Shown here one piece after another: positions 1 to 6,391 of a stretch of DNA of 33,732 nucleotides (positions are counted from its first letter, which is position 1; each line of letters opens with the position of its first letter). The notes beneath the pieces were generated by a model. It was not told the origin of the DNA. It searched no databases and worked only from the letters and a program-made list of their open reading frames with translations. Position numbers and translations under genes: made by a program. This DNA comes from Cytophagales bacterium. GTDB taxonomy: Bacteria > Bacteroidota > Bacteroidia > Cytophagales > Microscillaceae. The DNA lies in contig JAAFIN010000020.1 of NCBI GenBank assembly GCA_013297825.1, positions 1 through 33,732 on the forward strand, given 5' to 3'.

Positions 1-516
1 TATATTTTGGTGTCAAGAGCCTACAGTTATGACAAAATAAGGCTAAAAAAATATCCTTTTTTGAGTTGGTTGGTGGTAGGATTTTTTCAAGGTTTTTGGG
101 TGGTATGTTGTGTAGGATATATTTTAGATAATAAATTTTATTTGGTAGAAGGTGTTTTAAGTAGTGTGATGCTTTGGGCTTCTTATCCTTTGACACAAAT
201 TTATCAACACAATGAGGACAAAAAACGTGGTGATATTACATTAAGTCTTTTTTTGGGTATTAAAGGTACATTTTTATTTACATTTGTAGGTTTTTTGGTA
301 GCAGGTGCAGGATTTAGTTTGTATTTTTTGCAAAAAAACCTACATTTGTTATTAGCTTTTCATTTGGTATTATTTCCCGTGATATTATTTTTTGTATTTT
401 GGGCAAATAAAGCCATCAAAAATCCACAAGAAGCTAATTTTAAAAATGCAATGCGTATGAATTTGATTTCAGCCTCTTGTTTAAATATTTTTTTTATTGG
501 GAAAATTATTTTTTAA
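1..516 (+). CDS. UbiA-like prenyltransferase, 3' part (5' end outside window)
   Basis: The reading frame is open from base 1, so the gene starts upstream of the window; the TTG at 7 is an internal Leu codon. About 171 residues remain. They are strongly hydrophobic, with about four membrane segments. The stretch YSYDKIRLKKYP and the later YPLTQIYQHNEDKKRGD followed by TLSLFLGIKGTF resemble the loop regions of UbiA-family enzymes, the second being the Asp-rich motif before the last helices. UbiA enzymes transfer polyprenyl chains onto aromatic or other acceptors in the membrane. The first Asp motif would be off the left edge, so substrate class cannot be assigned. The family call rests on the second motif and the membrane pattern. 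Confidence 0.68.
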   Translation, partial: YILVSRAYSYDKIRLKKYPFLSWLVVGFFQGFWVVCCVGYILDNKFYLVEGVLSSVMLWASYPLTQIYQHNEDKKRGDITLSLFLGIKGTFLFTFVGFLVAGAGFSLYFLQKNLHLLLAFHLVLFPVILFFVFWANKAIKNPQEANFKNAMRMNLISASCLNIFFIGKIIF

Positions 517-540
517 AAATTAAAAATTAAAATAAAGGAT

Positions 541-686
541 TCTCTGACAATTTTTGTGGAAAAAGGAAAAAATGATATTTTGTAGCACACACTTTTAGTG
601 TGTGCCTTTGTTAAAGCCTCATTTAACTATGTTTTCACACACTAAAAGTATGTGTTACATTATTCTTCCACAAAAATTATCAGAGA
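541..686. repeat. Nested inverted repeat (MITE-like) between the UbiA-like and LUD genes
   Basis: Outer arms 541-560 (TCTCTGACAATTTTTGTGGA) and 667-686 are reverse complements with one mismatch. Inside, 585-605 is a perfect hairpin (GCACACAC / GTGTGTGC), and 636-654 is an inverted near-copy of it. The outer arm also resembles repeats at 8711-8770 and 20164-20216. No ORF is contained. It may be a non-autonomous mobile element or a structured intergenic repeat; the sequence does not decide. Confidence 0.7.
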
Positions 687-713
687 ACCAAATAAAGATT
701 TTGAAATATAGGT

Positions 714-752
714 TTTGAACCTTGAACTTTGAACTTTAAACCTTAAACTTCT
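714..752 (-). repeat. Heptamer array (AAGTTYA type)
   Basis: About five period-7 units of AAGTTCA / AGGTTCA / AGTTTAA type, read on the minus strand, end directly before the LUD gene start at 755. The array reads outward from that gene. Confidence 0.8.
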
Positions 753-754
753 GT

Positions 755-1456
755 ATGGCTTCTGCTCGCCAAAACATCTTAGAACGCATACAAAATGCGT
801 TAAAAACACCAACTGCATTGCCTGTTTCAAAACCAGATTTTAGCAAATCACCTTATACATTGCCCACAGAAGAAGGATTAGATTTGATTTTTGCAGAAAA
901 TTTTTGTAAAGGAAAAGCAGAATTTTATTTTGCAACTTCTGTGGAAGAAGGTTTTTTACAAATAAAAAAATGGTGCGATATTTTTATTGAAAACAAACGC
1001 CAAGATATTATTTCACAAGGTTTAGATGAAGAATTTTATCCTACGCAGATTTTTGTGTGGGAAGATTATTTGCAAGAACTTTGCACTGCGGTTGAAATCG
1101 CTTTTAATGATACTGACAAAGACCTCCAAAATATTGATATTGGGATTACTTTTTGTGAGTTTTTGGTGGCACGAACAGGAAGTATTATCGTTACTTCACG
1201 CCAAAAAACAGGCAGAAGGCTTACCATTTATCCGCCTGTGCATATTGTAGTGGCATTTACTTCCCAAATTGTGATGGAAGTGGAAGATGTTATGAAAATC
1301 CTAAAATCCGAGCCTGATTTTCCTTCTATGATTTCAGTCGTAAGTGGTCCCAGCCAAACTGCTGACATTGAAAAAACCTTAGTTTTGGGGGCGCATGGGC
1401 CCAAAGAACTTATTTTATTTTTAATAGATAATACTTCCGCAGAAGCACAAGACTAA
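755..1456 (+). CDS. LUD domain protein (LutC/YkgG-like)
   Basis: A 233-aa protein with the LUD (LutC/YkgG) fold. Visible family blocks are GITFCEFLVARTGSIIV, GRRLTIYPPVHIVV, then VVSGPSQTADIEKTLVLGAHGP near the C-terminus. In other bacteria LutC is one of three proteins, with the Fe-S proteins LutA and LutB, needed for L-lactate oxidation. Neither partner is nearby, so a lactate role is only possible here. The protein lacks a signal peptide or membrane helix and should be cytoplasmic. ATG at 755 is chosen because it gives the usual N-terminal helix and lies right after the heptamer array. The stop is three bases before the LpxH-like start, so the two genes are probably co-transcribed. Confidence 0.85.
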   Translation: MASARQNILERIQNALKTPTALPVSKPDFSKSPYTLPTEEGLDLIFAENFCKGKAEFYFATSVEEGFLQIKKWCDIFIENKRQDIISQGLDEEFYPTQIFVWEDYLQELCTAVEIAFNDTDKDLQNIDIGITFCEFLVARTGSIIVTSRQKTGRRLTIYPPVHIVVAFTSQIVMEVEDVMKILKSEPDFPSMISVVSGPSQTADIEKTLVLGAHGPKELILFLIDNTSAEAQD

Positions 1457-1459
1457 AAA

Positions 1460-2284
1460 ATGAAAATTGATAGCATAGTTATTGAAATTTTGCCTGAAAA
1501 AAAAGTTTTTTTTGCATCTGATTTTCACTTAGGCGTGCCTGATTATGCTACTTCACGCTTGCGTGAGGCTCGCATTGTCAAATGGCTTAATGAAATAAAA
1601 CCCCAAACAGGTGCATTATTTTTGGTAGGTGATATTTTTGATTTTTGGTTTGAATACAAAAGGGTTGTTCCAAAAGGTTATACACGTTTTTTTGGCAAAA
1701 TTGCTGAATTTACAGATGCAGGAATTCCTGTTTTTTTCTTCACAGGCAATCACGATTTATGGATGAAAGATTATTTTGTTCAGGAATTAGGGGTACAGAT
1801 TTTTCATTCGCCACAAAGTTTTGAAATATTAGGCAAAAAAATATTTGTAGGACACGGTGATGGTGTGGGAAATGGTGATTATGGTTACAAAATCCTCAAA
1901 AAAGGCGTTTTTTTAAACCCTTTGGCAAAATGGCTTTTTGCATTTCTGCACCCATTTATTGGAATGGGCATTGCAACAGGTTGGTCACAACACAGCAGAA
2001 AAAAAAATGTAAAAAAAGGAAAAGATGATGTTTTTTTGGGTAAAAAAGAATGGATTTGGCAATATTGTGAAGAAATAGAAACCAAAAAAGCACACGATTT
2101 TTATGTATTTGGACACAGACACCTCCCAATGGATTTGCCTGTGGGCAATGCAAAAGCACGTTATTATAATCTGGGAGAATGGTTTAGTTATGATACTTTT
2201 GCAGTGTTGGAAGGCGAAAATATGCGTTTGTTAGAATTTCAAAAAGAAATTCCAAAGGTAGAAAAATTTAGGTTTGTGGATTGA
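1460..2284 (+). CDS. lpxH: UDP-2,3-diacylglucosamine diphosphatase (LpxH-like)
   Basis: A 274-aa calcineurin-like metallophosphoesterase. Metal-binding motifs are in order: SDFHLG (Asp21, His23), GDIFDFW (Asp58), GNHD (Asn97-Asp99), GHGDG (His132), and GHRH (His219, His221). The LpxH family hydrolyses UDP-2,3-diacylglucosamine to lipid X, a cytoplasmic-face step of lipid A synthesis. The conserved GNHDLWM and the GHRHLPMD ending fit LpxH-type enzymes better than generic phosphodiesterases. It follows the LUD gene after 3 nt and is closed by a bidirectional terminator. The lptB gene of LPS export lies just beyond, convergently oriented. Symbol assigned by motif similarity; other metallophosphoesterase substrates cannot be excluded. 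Confidence 0.82.
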   Translation: MKIDSIVIEILPEKKVFFASDFHLGVPDYATSRLREARIVKWLNEIKPQTGALFLVGDIFDFWFEYKRVVPKGYTRFFGKIAEFTDAGIPVFFFTGNHDLWMKDYFVQELGVQIFHSPQSFEILGKKIFVGHGDGVGNGDYGYKILKKGVFLNPLAKWLFAFLHPFIGMGIATGWSQHSRKKNVKKGKDDVFLGKKEWIWQYCEEIETKKAHDFYVFGHRHLPMDLPVGNAKARYYNLGEWFSYDTFAVLEGENMRLLEFQKEIPKVEKFRFVD

Positions 2285-2314
2285 TGTGTTTTTAAAAAAA
2301 TGAAATTATAAATA

Positions 2315-2360
2315 AAAATAGTCTTTGCACTTGAAGAAAGTACAAAGACTATTTTATTTT
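2315..2360. terminator. Bidirectional intrinsic terminator
   Basis: A perfect 13-bp stem (AAAATAGTCTTTG at 2315-2327 with 2343-2355) is followed by T-rich sequence on the plus strand and by another T-rich tract on the minus strand. It lies between convergent lpxH-like and lptB genes. Confidence 0.85.
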
Positions 2361-2373
2361 TTCTTAAACATTT

Positions 2374-2403
2374 TAAACCTTAAACTTTGAACTTTTAAAC
2401 TTC
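2374..2403 (-). repeat. Heptamer array (AAGTTYA type)
   Basis: About four degenerate period-7 units (AAAGTTC, AAGGTTT types on the minus strand) begin directly after the lptB stop and read outward from lptB. Confidence 0.72.
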
Positions 2404-2404
2404 C

Positions 2405-3157
2405 TTAAAGCTGTACTTCTTCTTTTCTAAATTTACGATTAAGTACATAATTTTTCCCTAAATACCCATTTAAAACCAAGTCGTTTTCTACCAATTCCTC
2501 AGAACTTCCTTCTGCAATTTTTTTTCCTTCTTGCATAATGTATGTTCTATCAGTAATAGATAATACCGAATCAGCATCATGGTCAGTTATCAAAATACCT
2601 AATTTTTTGAATTTTAGATAATATACAATTTTTTGAATATCCTCTGTTGCAAGTGGGTCAACGCCAGCAAAAGGCTCATCAAGCAAAATAAACTTTGGAC
2701 TTACTGCCAAAGCCCTTGCTATTTCGGTGCGTCTGCGTTCTCCACCTGAAAGCACTGCACCCTTGCTTTTTCTCACGTGAGAAAGTTTAAACTCATCTAT
2801 GAGTTCCTCTGTACGTTGTTTTTGTTCGGTGTGTGTGAGTTTTGTCATCTGCAAAACCGCTTTTATATTATCCTCTACGCTTAATTGACGAAAAACAGAT
2901 GCTTCTTGTGCCAAATACCCCAAGCCTTTTCTTGCTCTTTGGTACATAGGAAGGTCTGTAATATCTTCATTATCCAAATAAACTTTGCCTTCATTTGGTT
3001 TTACCAAACCTGTGCATATATAAAATGTGGTCGTTTTTCCTGCCCCATTAGGTCCCAAAAGTCCCACAATTTCGCCTTGTTCTACATACACCGATACGTC
3101 ATTCACAACGGTACGAGTTTTGTATTTTTTTACTAAATTTTCTGCACGCAATATCAT
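2405..3157 (-). CDS. lptB: LPS export ABC transporter ATP-binding protein LptB
   Basis: A 250-aa ABC ATPase. Walker A is GPNGAGKTT (about 35-43), the Q-loop is at YLAQEASVF (Gln84), the signature is LSGGERRR (136-143), Walker B is FILLDEPFAG (157-166) and the switch His is in TDHD (His193). The diagnostic LptB wording (GYLAQEASVFRQLSVEDNI, LSGGERRRTEIARAL, DEPFAGVDP) separates it from general ABC transporters. LptB powers extraction of LPS from the inner membrane together with LptFG/LptC. Those partners are not in the window. The extra C-terminal residues after GYLGKNYVL are short. Heptamer arrays flank both ends. Confidence 0.96.
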   Translation of the reverse strand: MILRAENLVKKYKTRTVVNDVSVYVEQGEIVGLLGPNGAGKTTTFYICTGLVKPNEGKVYLDNEDITDLPMYQRARKGLGYLAQEASVFRQLSVEDNIKAVLQMTKLTHTEQKQRTEELIDEFKLSHVRKSKGAVLSGGERRRTEIARALAVSPKFILLDEPFAGVDPLATEDIQKIVYYLKFKKLGILITDHDADSVLSITDRTYIMQEGKKIAEGSSEELVENDLVLNGYLGKNYVLNRKFRKEEVQL

Positions 3158-3160
3158 AAG

Positions 3161-3202
3161 AATTAGGAATTAGGAATTAGGAATTAAGAATTAAACAGCC
3201 AA
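3161..3202 (+). repeat. Heptamer array (AATTAGG type) ending in ACAGCCA
   Basis: Three AATTAGG units, then AATTAAG and AATTAAA, end in the ACAGCCAAATT tag seen at other arrays. The array begins 4 bp from the lptB start codon, reads outward from lptB, and lies 11 bp from the stop of the Rpn-type remnant. Confidence 0.85.
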
Positions 3203-3212
3203 ATTTAAAATG

Positions 3213-3341
3213 TTAAACAATTTTTTTATTTTTTTCTAATTTTAAAACTGCATTTAAAAAAGAAATCAAAATCTCTGTTTTGGCACTATTTCCAAAAATT
3301 TTGCGAAAAGCAATGTCATTTTTTATGTCTGCAAATTGCAT
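3213..3341 (-). pseudogene. N-terminal remnant of an Rpn/PD-(D/E)XK family transposase
   Basis: A short minus-strand ORF encodes 42 residues. It begins MQFADIKNDIAFRKIFGN and continues EILISFLNAVLKLE before stopping. From family knowledge this matches the start of the Rpn recombination-promoting nuclease/putative transposase family (PDDEXK_2), which usually runs to about 280-300 aa. The rest is absent: the stop lies a few bases before the ACAGCC tag and heptamer array next to lptB. A TATCTTTG box (3372-3365) lies 24 bp upstream, so promoter and start survive. I call it a truncated relic rather than a functional small gene. Confidence 0.72.
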
Positions 3342-3364
3342 AGTTTTTATTTTTAATTTTTTTA

Positions 3365-3372
3365 CAAAGATA
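3365..3372 (-). promoter_or_regulatory. Bacteroidetes-type -7 box TATCTTTG
   Basis: TATCTTTG on the minus strand matches TAnnTTTG and lies 24 bp before the ATG of the Rpn-type remnant. Confidence 0.6.
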
Positions 3373-3404
3373 CAAAAAAATCAAAAATCAAAATAATAAA
3401 AAAT

Positions 3405-3432
3405 GTTAAAAAACACGTTAAAAAACACGTTA
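3405..3432. repeat. Tandem 12-bp repeat at the lysA 3' end
   Basis: GTTAAAAAACAC occurs twice in tandem (3405-3416, 3417-3428). A third partial copy overlaps the lysA stop codon at 3430-3432. Confidence 0.75.
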
Positions 3433-4629
3433 AAAATCCTTCACTAAAATTTGATTTTTCAAAATATCTTCCATTGTTTCCCTTTGGCGAATTAAATGCG
3501 TTTTTTCTTTATAAACAAGCACCTCCGCAGGACGAAAACGTGAATTATAATTAGACGACATCATAAAACCATACGCACCTGCATTTTTGAATACCAAAAT
3601 ATCGCCTTCACGCACTTCGTTAATTTGCCTGTCAATGCCAAAAGTATCAGTTTCACAAATATATCCCACCACATTATAAATTCTCAAAGGTGCATCAGGA
3701 TTAGAAACATTGATAATTTGGTGATACGCATCATAAAACATTGGGCGAATAAGGTGATTAAGCCCTGAATCCACCGCCACAAATATATTCGCAGGGGTTT
3801 GTTTGATGACATTGGTTTTTACCAAAAAATAACCAGATTCACTTACAATATATTTGCCTGGCTCAAACCAAATTTCAAGGTTTTTGCCATAATTTTTACA
3901 AAAATCTTGGTAAGCTAAGGTTAATTTTTGTCCCAAATCTGTTAAATCTGTAACAATATCATCTTTTTTGTAAGCAACTTTAAAACCACTTCCAAAATCC
4001 AAAAATTTAAGGTTTTTGAAAAGCATTGCATTTTCAAATAAAATTTCTGCACCACGCAAAAACGCACTTGCATCTAAAATATCTGAACCTGTGTGCATAT
4101 GCAAACCTGAAACATTGATGTTGTAATGTTCCACAATTCGCAATACGTGTCGCATTTGCAACACCGAAATTCCAAATTTGGAATCAATATGTCCAACTTG
4201 TATTTTGCTATTGCCACCTGCCAATATATGCGGATTGATGCGAATACAACACGCAACGCTATTTTTGTATTCATTTCCGAAGCGTTCTAAGGTACTCAAA
4301 TTATCAATATTGATATGAATACCCAATTCTACTGCTTGCTGTATTTCCTCAAAACTCACACCATTAGGCGTAAAAAGGATTTCGTCAGGCAAAAAACCTG
4401 CTTTTATGGCAATATGAGCTTCTTGTATAGAAACCACATCAGCACCTACGCCTTGTGATTTTATGAGTTTAAGAATAGAAATATTGCTTAATGCTTTAAC
4501 AGCATATTTTATTTTGAGGGGCAAATCTGCAAATGCCTCACGTAATTGATTGATTTTCTCAACGATTTTTTCTCCGTCATACACGTACAAAGGAAGTTCA
4601 AAATCTTGAGCTAATTGTAAAAAGTCCAT
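3430..4629 (-). CDS. lysA: Diaminopimelate decarboxylase
   Basis: A 399-aa fold-type III PLP enzyme. The PLP lysine is Lys45 in KYAVKALSN, and HMHTGSDI follows at mid-protein. The PLP-phosphate binding GSGF, the EPGKYIV substrate block, GYICETDTFG (active-site Cys and Asp) and the C-terminal NAGAYGFMMSSNYNSR all fit LysA. It converts meso-diaminopimelate to L-lysine in the cytoplasm, the last step of lysine synthesis and a branch from peptidoglycan precursors. Full length for the family; no fused aspartokinase. It stands alone between a tandem 12-mer at its 3' end and an AATTATR array just upstream. Confidence 0.95.
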   Translation of the reverse strand: MDFLQLAQDFELPLYVYDGEKIVEKINQLREAFADLPLKIKYAVKALSNISILKLIKSQGVGADVVSIQEAHIAIKAGFLPDEILFTPNGVSFEEIQQAVELGIHINIDNLSTLERFGNEYKNSVACCIRINPHILAGGNSKIQVGHIDSKFGISVLQMRHVLRIVEHYNINVSGLHMHTGSDILDASAFLRGAEILFENAMLFKNLKFLDFGSGFKVAYKKDDIVTDLTDLGQKLTLAYQDFCKNYGKNLEIWFEPGKYIVSESGYFLVKTNVIKQTPANIFVAVDSGLNHLIRPMFYDAYHQIINVSNPDAPLRIYNVVGYICETDTFGIDRQINEVREGDILVFKNAGAYGFMMSSNYNSRFRPAEVLVYKEKTHLIRQRETMEDILKNQILVKDF

Positions 4630-4639
4630 TTTTTAAAAT

Positions 4640-4688
4640 AATTATGAATTATAAATTATGAATTATAAATTATAAATTATAAATTATG
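4640..4688 (+). repeat. Heptamer array (AATTATR type), 7 units
   Basis: Seven exact units of AATTATG or AATTATA run without interruption. The array reads outward from the lysA start. It faces an array of the same type at 4777-4831 in the opposite orientation, so the two could pair. Confidence 0.92.
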
Positions 4689-4776
4689 AATAATATTATT
4701 TTACCAAATTTTTATTTTAATTATTTTAAAAATAATTTATAAAAATACTCTTTAATTGTAAGTTTTTAATTATTGT

Positions 4777-4831
4777 ATTTGGCTGTTCCATTCATAATTC
4801 ATAATTTACAATTCATAATTAATTTGGCTGT
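4777..4831 (-). repeat. Heptamer array flanked by ACAGCCAAAT direct repeats, overlapping the bcp stop
   Basis: On the minus strand, AATTATG, AATTGTA, AATTATG, AATTATG and AATGG units lie between two copies of ACAGCCAAAT (4831-4822 and 4786-4777). The first copy and first unit are coding, giving the last Bcp residues SQINYEL; the stop TAA comes from AATTGTA. Confidence 0.88.
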
Positions 4832-5252
4832 AATGTTCCCCTGTTTTTACTTTATCAATAATTTGGGTAATGATACCTTCTTCATTGATAACAAAAGTTG
4901 TGCGATTGATGCCCATATACTTACGTCCATACATTGATTTTTCTTTCCAAACGCCATAAAGTTCGCTTACGGTGTGGTCTGTATCAGCAATTAACATAAA
5001 ATTCAAATCAAATTTTTCAATAAATTTTTTGTGTGATTTTTCGTTATCAGGGCTTACGCCTATTACTACAAAACCTTTTTGGGTCAAATCAGGCATATTA
5101 TCACGCAAATTGCAGGCTTGGGCAGTACAACCTGATGTATTATCTTTTGGATAAAAATACAAAATTATTTTTTTACCTTTCAAATTTGACAACGTAAAAT
5201 CTTGTCCGTTTTGGTCTTTGGCAGTAAAATCTGGTGCGAGAGTGTTTAACAT
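4806..5252 (-). CDS. bcp: Thioredoxin-dependent thiol peroxidase (Bcp/PrxQ peroxiredoxin)
   Basis: A 148-aa peroxiredoxin of the Bcp/PrxQ group. The peroxidatic Cys42 lies in YPKDNTSGCTAQAC, and Cys47 five residues later is the usual PrxQ resolving Cys. The VIGVSPDNEKSHKKF and GINRTTFVI blocks confirm the family. It reduces hydrogen and organic peroxides with thioredoxin in the cytoplasm. The last residues (INYEL) and the stop codon come from a heptamer repeat, so the natural C-terminus appears to have been overwritten by the array. A TAATTTTG box (5344-5337) inside the first 69-bp repeat is the likely promoter. A large GC-rich palindrome then lies in the predicted leader. Confidence 0.94.
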   Translation of the reverse strand: MLNTLAPDFTAKDQNGQDFTLSNLKGKKIILYFYPKDNTSGCTAQACNLRDNMPDLTQKGFVVIGVSPDNEKSHKKFIEKFDLNFMLIADTDHTVSELYGVWKEKSMYGRKYMGINRTTFVINEEGIITQIIDKVKTGEHYSQINYEL

Positions 5253-5261
5253 AAAAAAGTC

Positions 5262-5330
5262 AAAGCCCCCCAGCCCCCAAAGGGGGAGTTTTTTGTTATT
5301 AAAATTCCCCTTTGGGGGTTAGGGGGCTTT
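5262..5330. repeat. GC-rich palindromic repeat pair in the bcp leader
   Basis: Each half is itself a near-palindrome built on CCCCCAAAGGGGG: AAAGCCCCCCAGCCCCC... at 5262-5288 and an inverted copy at 5305-5330. Together they form one long hairpin ending in AAAGCC/GGCTTT. The element lies between the predicted bcp promoter and start codon. Related copies are at 6481-6505, 23548-23580 and 23997-24060. Confidence 0.88.
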
Positions 5331-5335
5331 TTTGT

Positions 5336-5404
5336 TCAAAATTACACCAAAAAATCTTTTTTCTTGCTTTTTAATGCTATTTTAAAATTTAAAAAATCTT
5401 AAAA
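5336..5404. repeat. 69-bp direct repeat, copy 1
   Basis: Identical over all 69 bases to 6193-6261, same orientation. It starts TCAAAATTACACC and ends AATCTTAAAA. It carries a minus-strand TAATTTTG box directed at bcp. Confidence 0.95.
5337..5344 (-). promoter_or_regulatory. Probable bcp -7 box TAATTTTG
   Basis: TAATTTTG on the minus strand fits TAnnTTTG and is 84 bp before the bcp ATG. An identical box is in repeat copy 2. Confidence 0.5.
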
Positions 5405-5433
5405 ATAAACAAAAACTAAATAAATAGTTGATT

Positions 5434-6165
5434 TTATTTAAAAACACTGTTTTTTTGAAATATTTTATTAATATCTTTTTCTTTTATGATAGCATTTTCT
5501 ATGTAATGTGTATGATGACCAAAATAATTTATATGTTTCCATATTTTTACATCAATTTTATTTGGCACTCTTTTTCCCAAAAGACTATAAAAGCCAGATA
5601 TAGGAACTCTAAAACCTGCATAACACATATTAGGCGGGTTTTCATTATCTAAAATTTTTTCTAATTCAAAAAAAATATAATAAATGTCTATAATTTCCTG
5701 ATAAGATAAAAAATATTTGTTTGTTAAAATACAAATGAAATTATTAAGAAAATGGACATTTGAGGCATAAGAATAAGCATTAAGGGGTTTGTATTTTTCA
5801 ATATAATAGTACCAAAAATAATTAAATCTATTTTTGTTCATTTTTTTTATAAATTCTAAACGATGATTTGATGATTCTACAAACAATTTTTCTGATTCTT
5901 CTGGTGTTGTATCAGGTTCTTTACATCTCCTTAACCAATCAACCACAACATTTGATACTTGTAAATTAATATTCAAACTATTTACTATATTTTCCATATA
6001 TTTTCTCGTTTTTTGAATATCATACACAATATAATTTTTTAAATCCTCCCAATCACTTTCGTGACCACCTCTAACCAATGACATTTGCATTTTATGAAAA
6101 CAAGCCATTAATGCAGAAATATCTTCAAGATTTATGTAATATTTATCCATTTTTTTCATTATCAA
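5434..6165 (-). CDS. Hypothetical protein framed by 69-bp direct repeats
   Basis: A 243-aa protein that I do not recognise. It has no signal peptide or clear membrane helix. Aromatic and Asn/Lys-rich helical stretches dominate (RFNYFWYYYIEKYKP, then IIDIYYIFFELEKIL). A C-terminal segment HINYFGHHTHYIENAII is rich in His and Tyr. The start is the ATG at 6165; an internal Met at residue 6 is also possible. A perfect 69-bp repeat lies on each side, and the upstream copy supplies a TAATTTTG box 29-36 bp before the start, identical to the box upstream of bcp. Its composition is even more AT-rich than its neighbours. It looks like an inserted accessory gene; function unknown. Confidence 0.7.
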   Translation of the reverse strand: MIMKKMDKYYINLEDISALMACFHKMQMSLVRGGHESDWEDLKNYIVYDIQKTRKYMENIVNSLNINLQVSNVVVDWLRRCKEPDTTPEESEKLFVESSNHRLEFIKKMNKNRFNYFWYYYIEKYKPLNAYSYASNVHFLNNFICILTNKYFLSYQEIIDIYYIFFELEKILDNENPPNMCYAGFRVPISGFYSLLGKRVPNKIDVKIWKHINYFGHHTHYIENAIIKEKDINKIFQKNSVFK

Positions 6166-6192
6166 AAAACTTAATATTTATTTTTATTTGCC

Positions 6193-6261
6193 TCAAAATT
6201 ACACCAAAAAATCTTTTTTCTTGCTTTTTAATGCTATTTTAAAATTTAAAAAATCTTAAAA
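6193..6261. repeat. 69-bp direct repeat, copy 2
   Basis: Perfect copy of 5336-5404. The spacing between copies is 857 bp and the enclosed segment holds only the 243-aa gene. Confidence 0.95.
6194..6201 (-). promoter_or_regulatory. Probable -7 box TAATTTTG for the 243-aa gene
   Basis: Minus-strand TAATTTTG inside repeat copy 2, 29 bp before the ATG at 6165. Same sequence as the box upstream of bcp. Confidence 0.55.
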
Positions 6262-6319
6262 TAACAAAAAAATAACACTTTATTTTTAATATCCTGCAAT
6301 TTTATGCGGTTTTTTGGCT

Positions 6320-6327
6320 TAATTTTG
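6320..6327 (+). promoter_or_regulatory. Probable -7 box TAATTTTG for the DUF5916 gene
   Basis: TAATTTTG matches TAnnTTTG and lies 65 bp before the ATG at 6392. Confidence 0.5.
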
Positions 6328-6391
6328 CTTAATTTTTTTAAAAAACGAAATTATTTTCTGAATTATTTTTTAAACTTATATCTAATTATCA

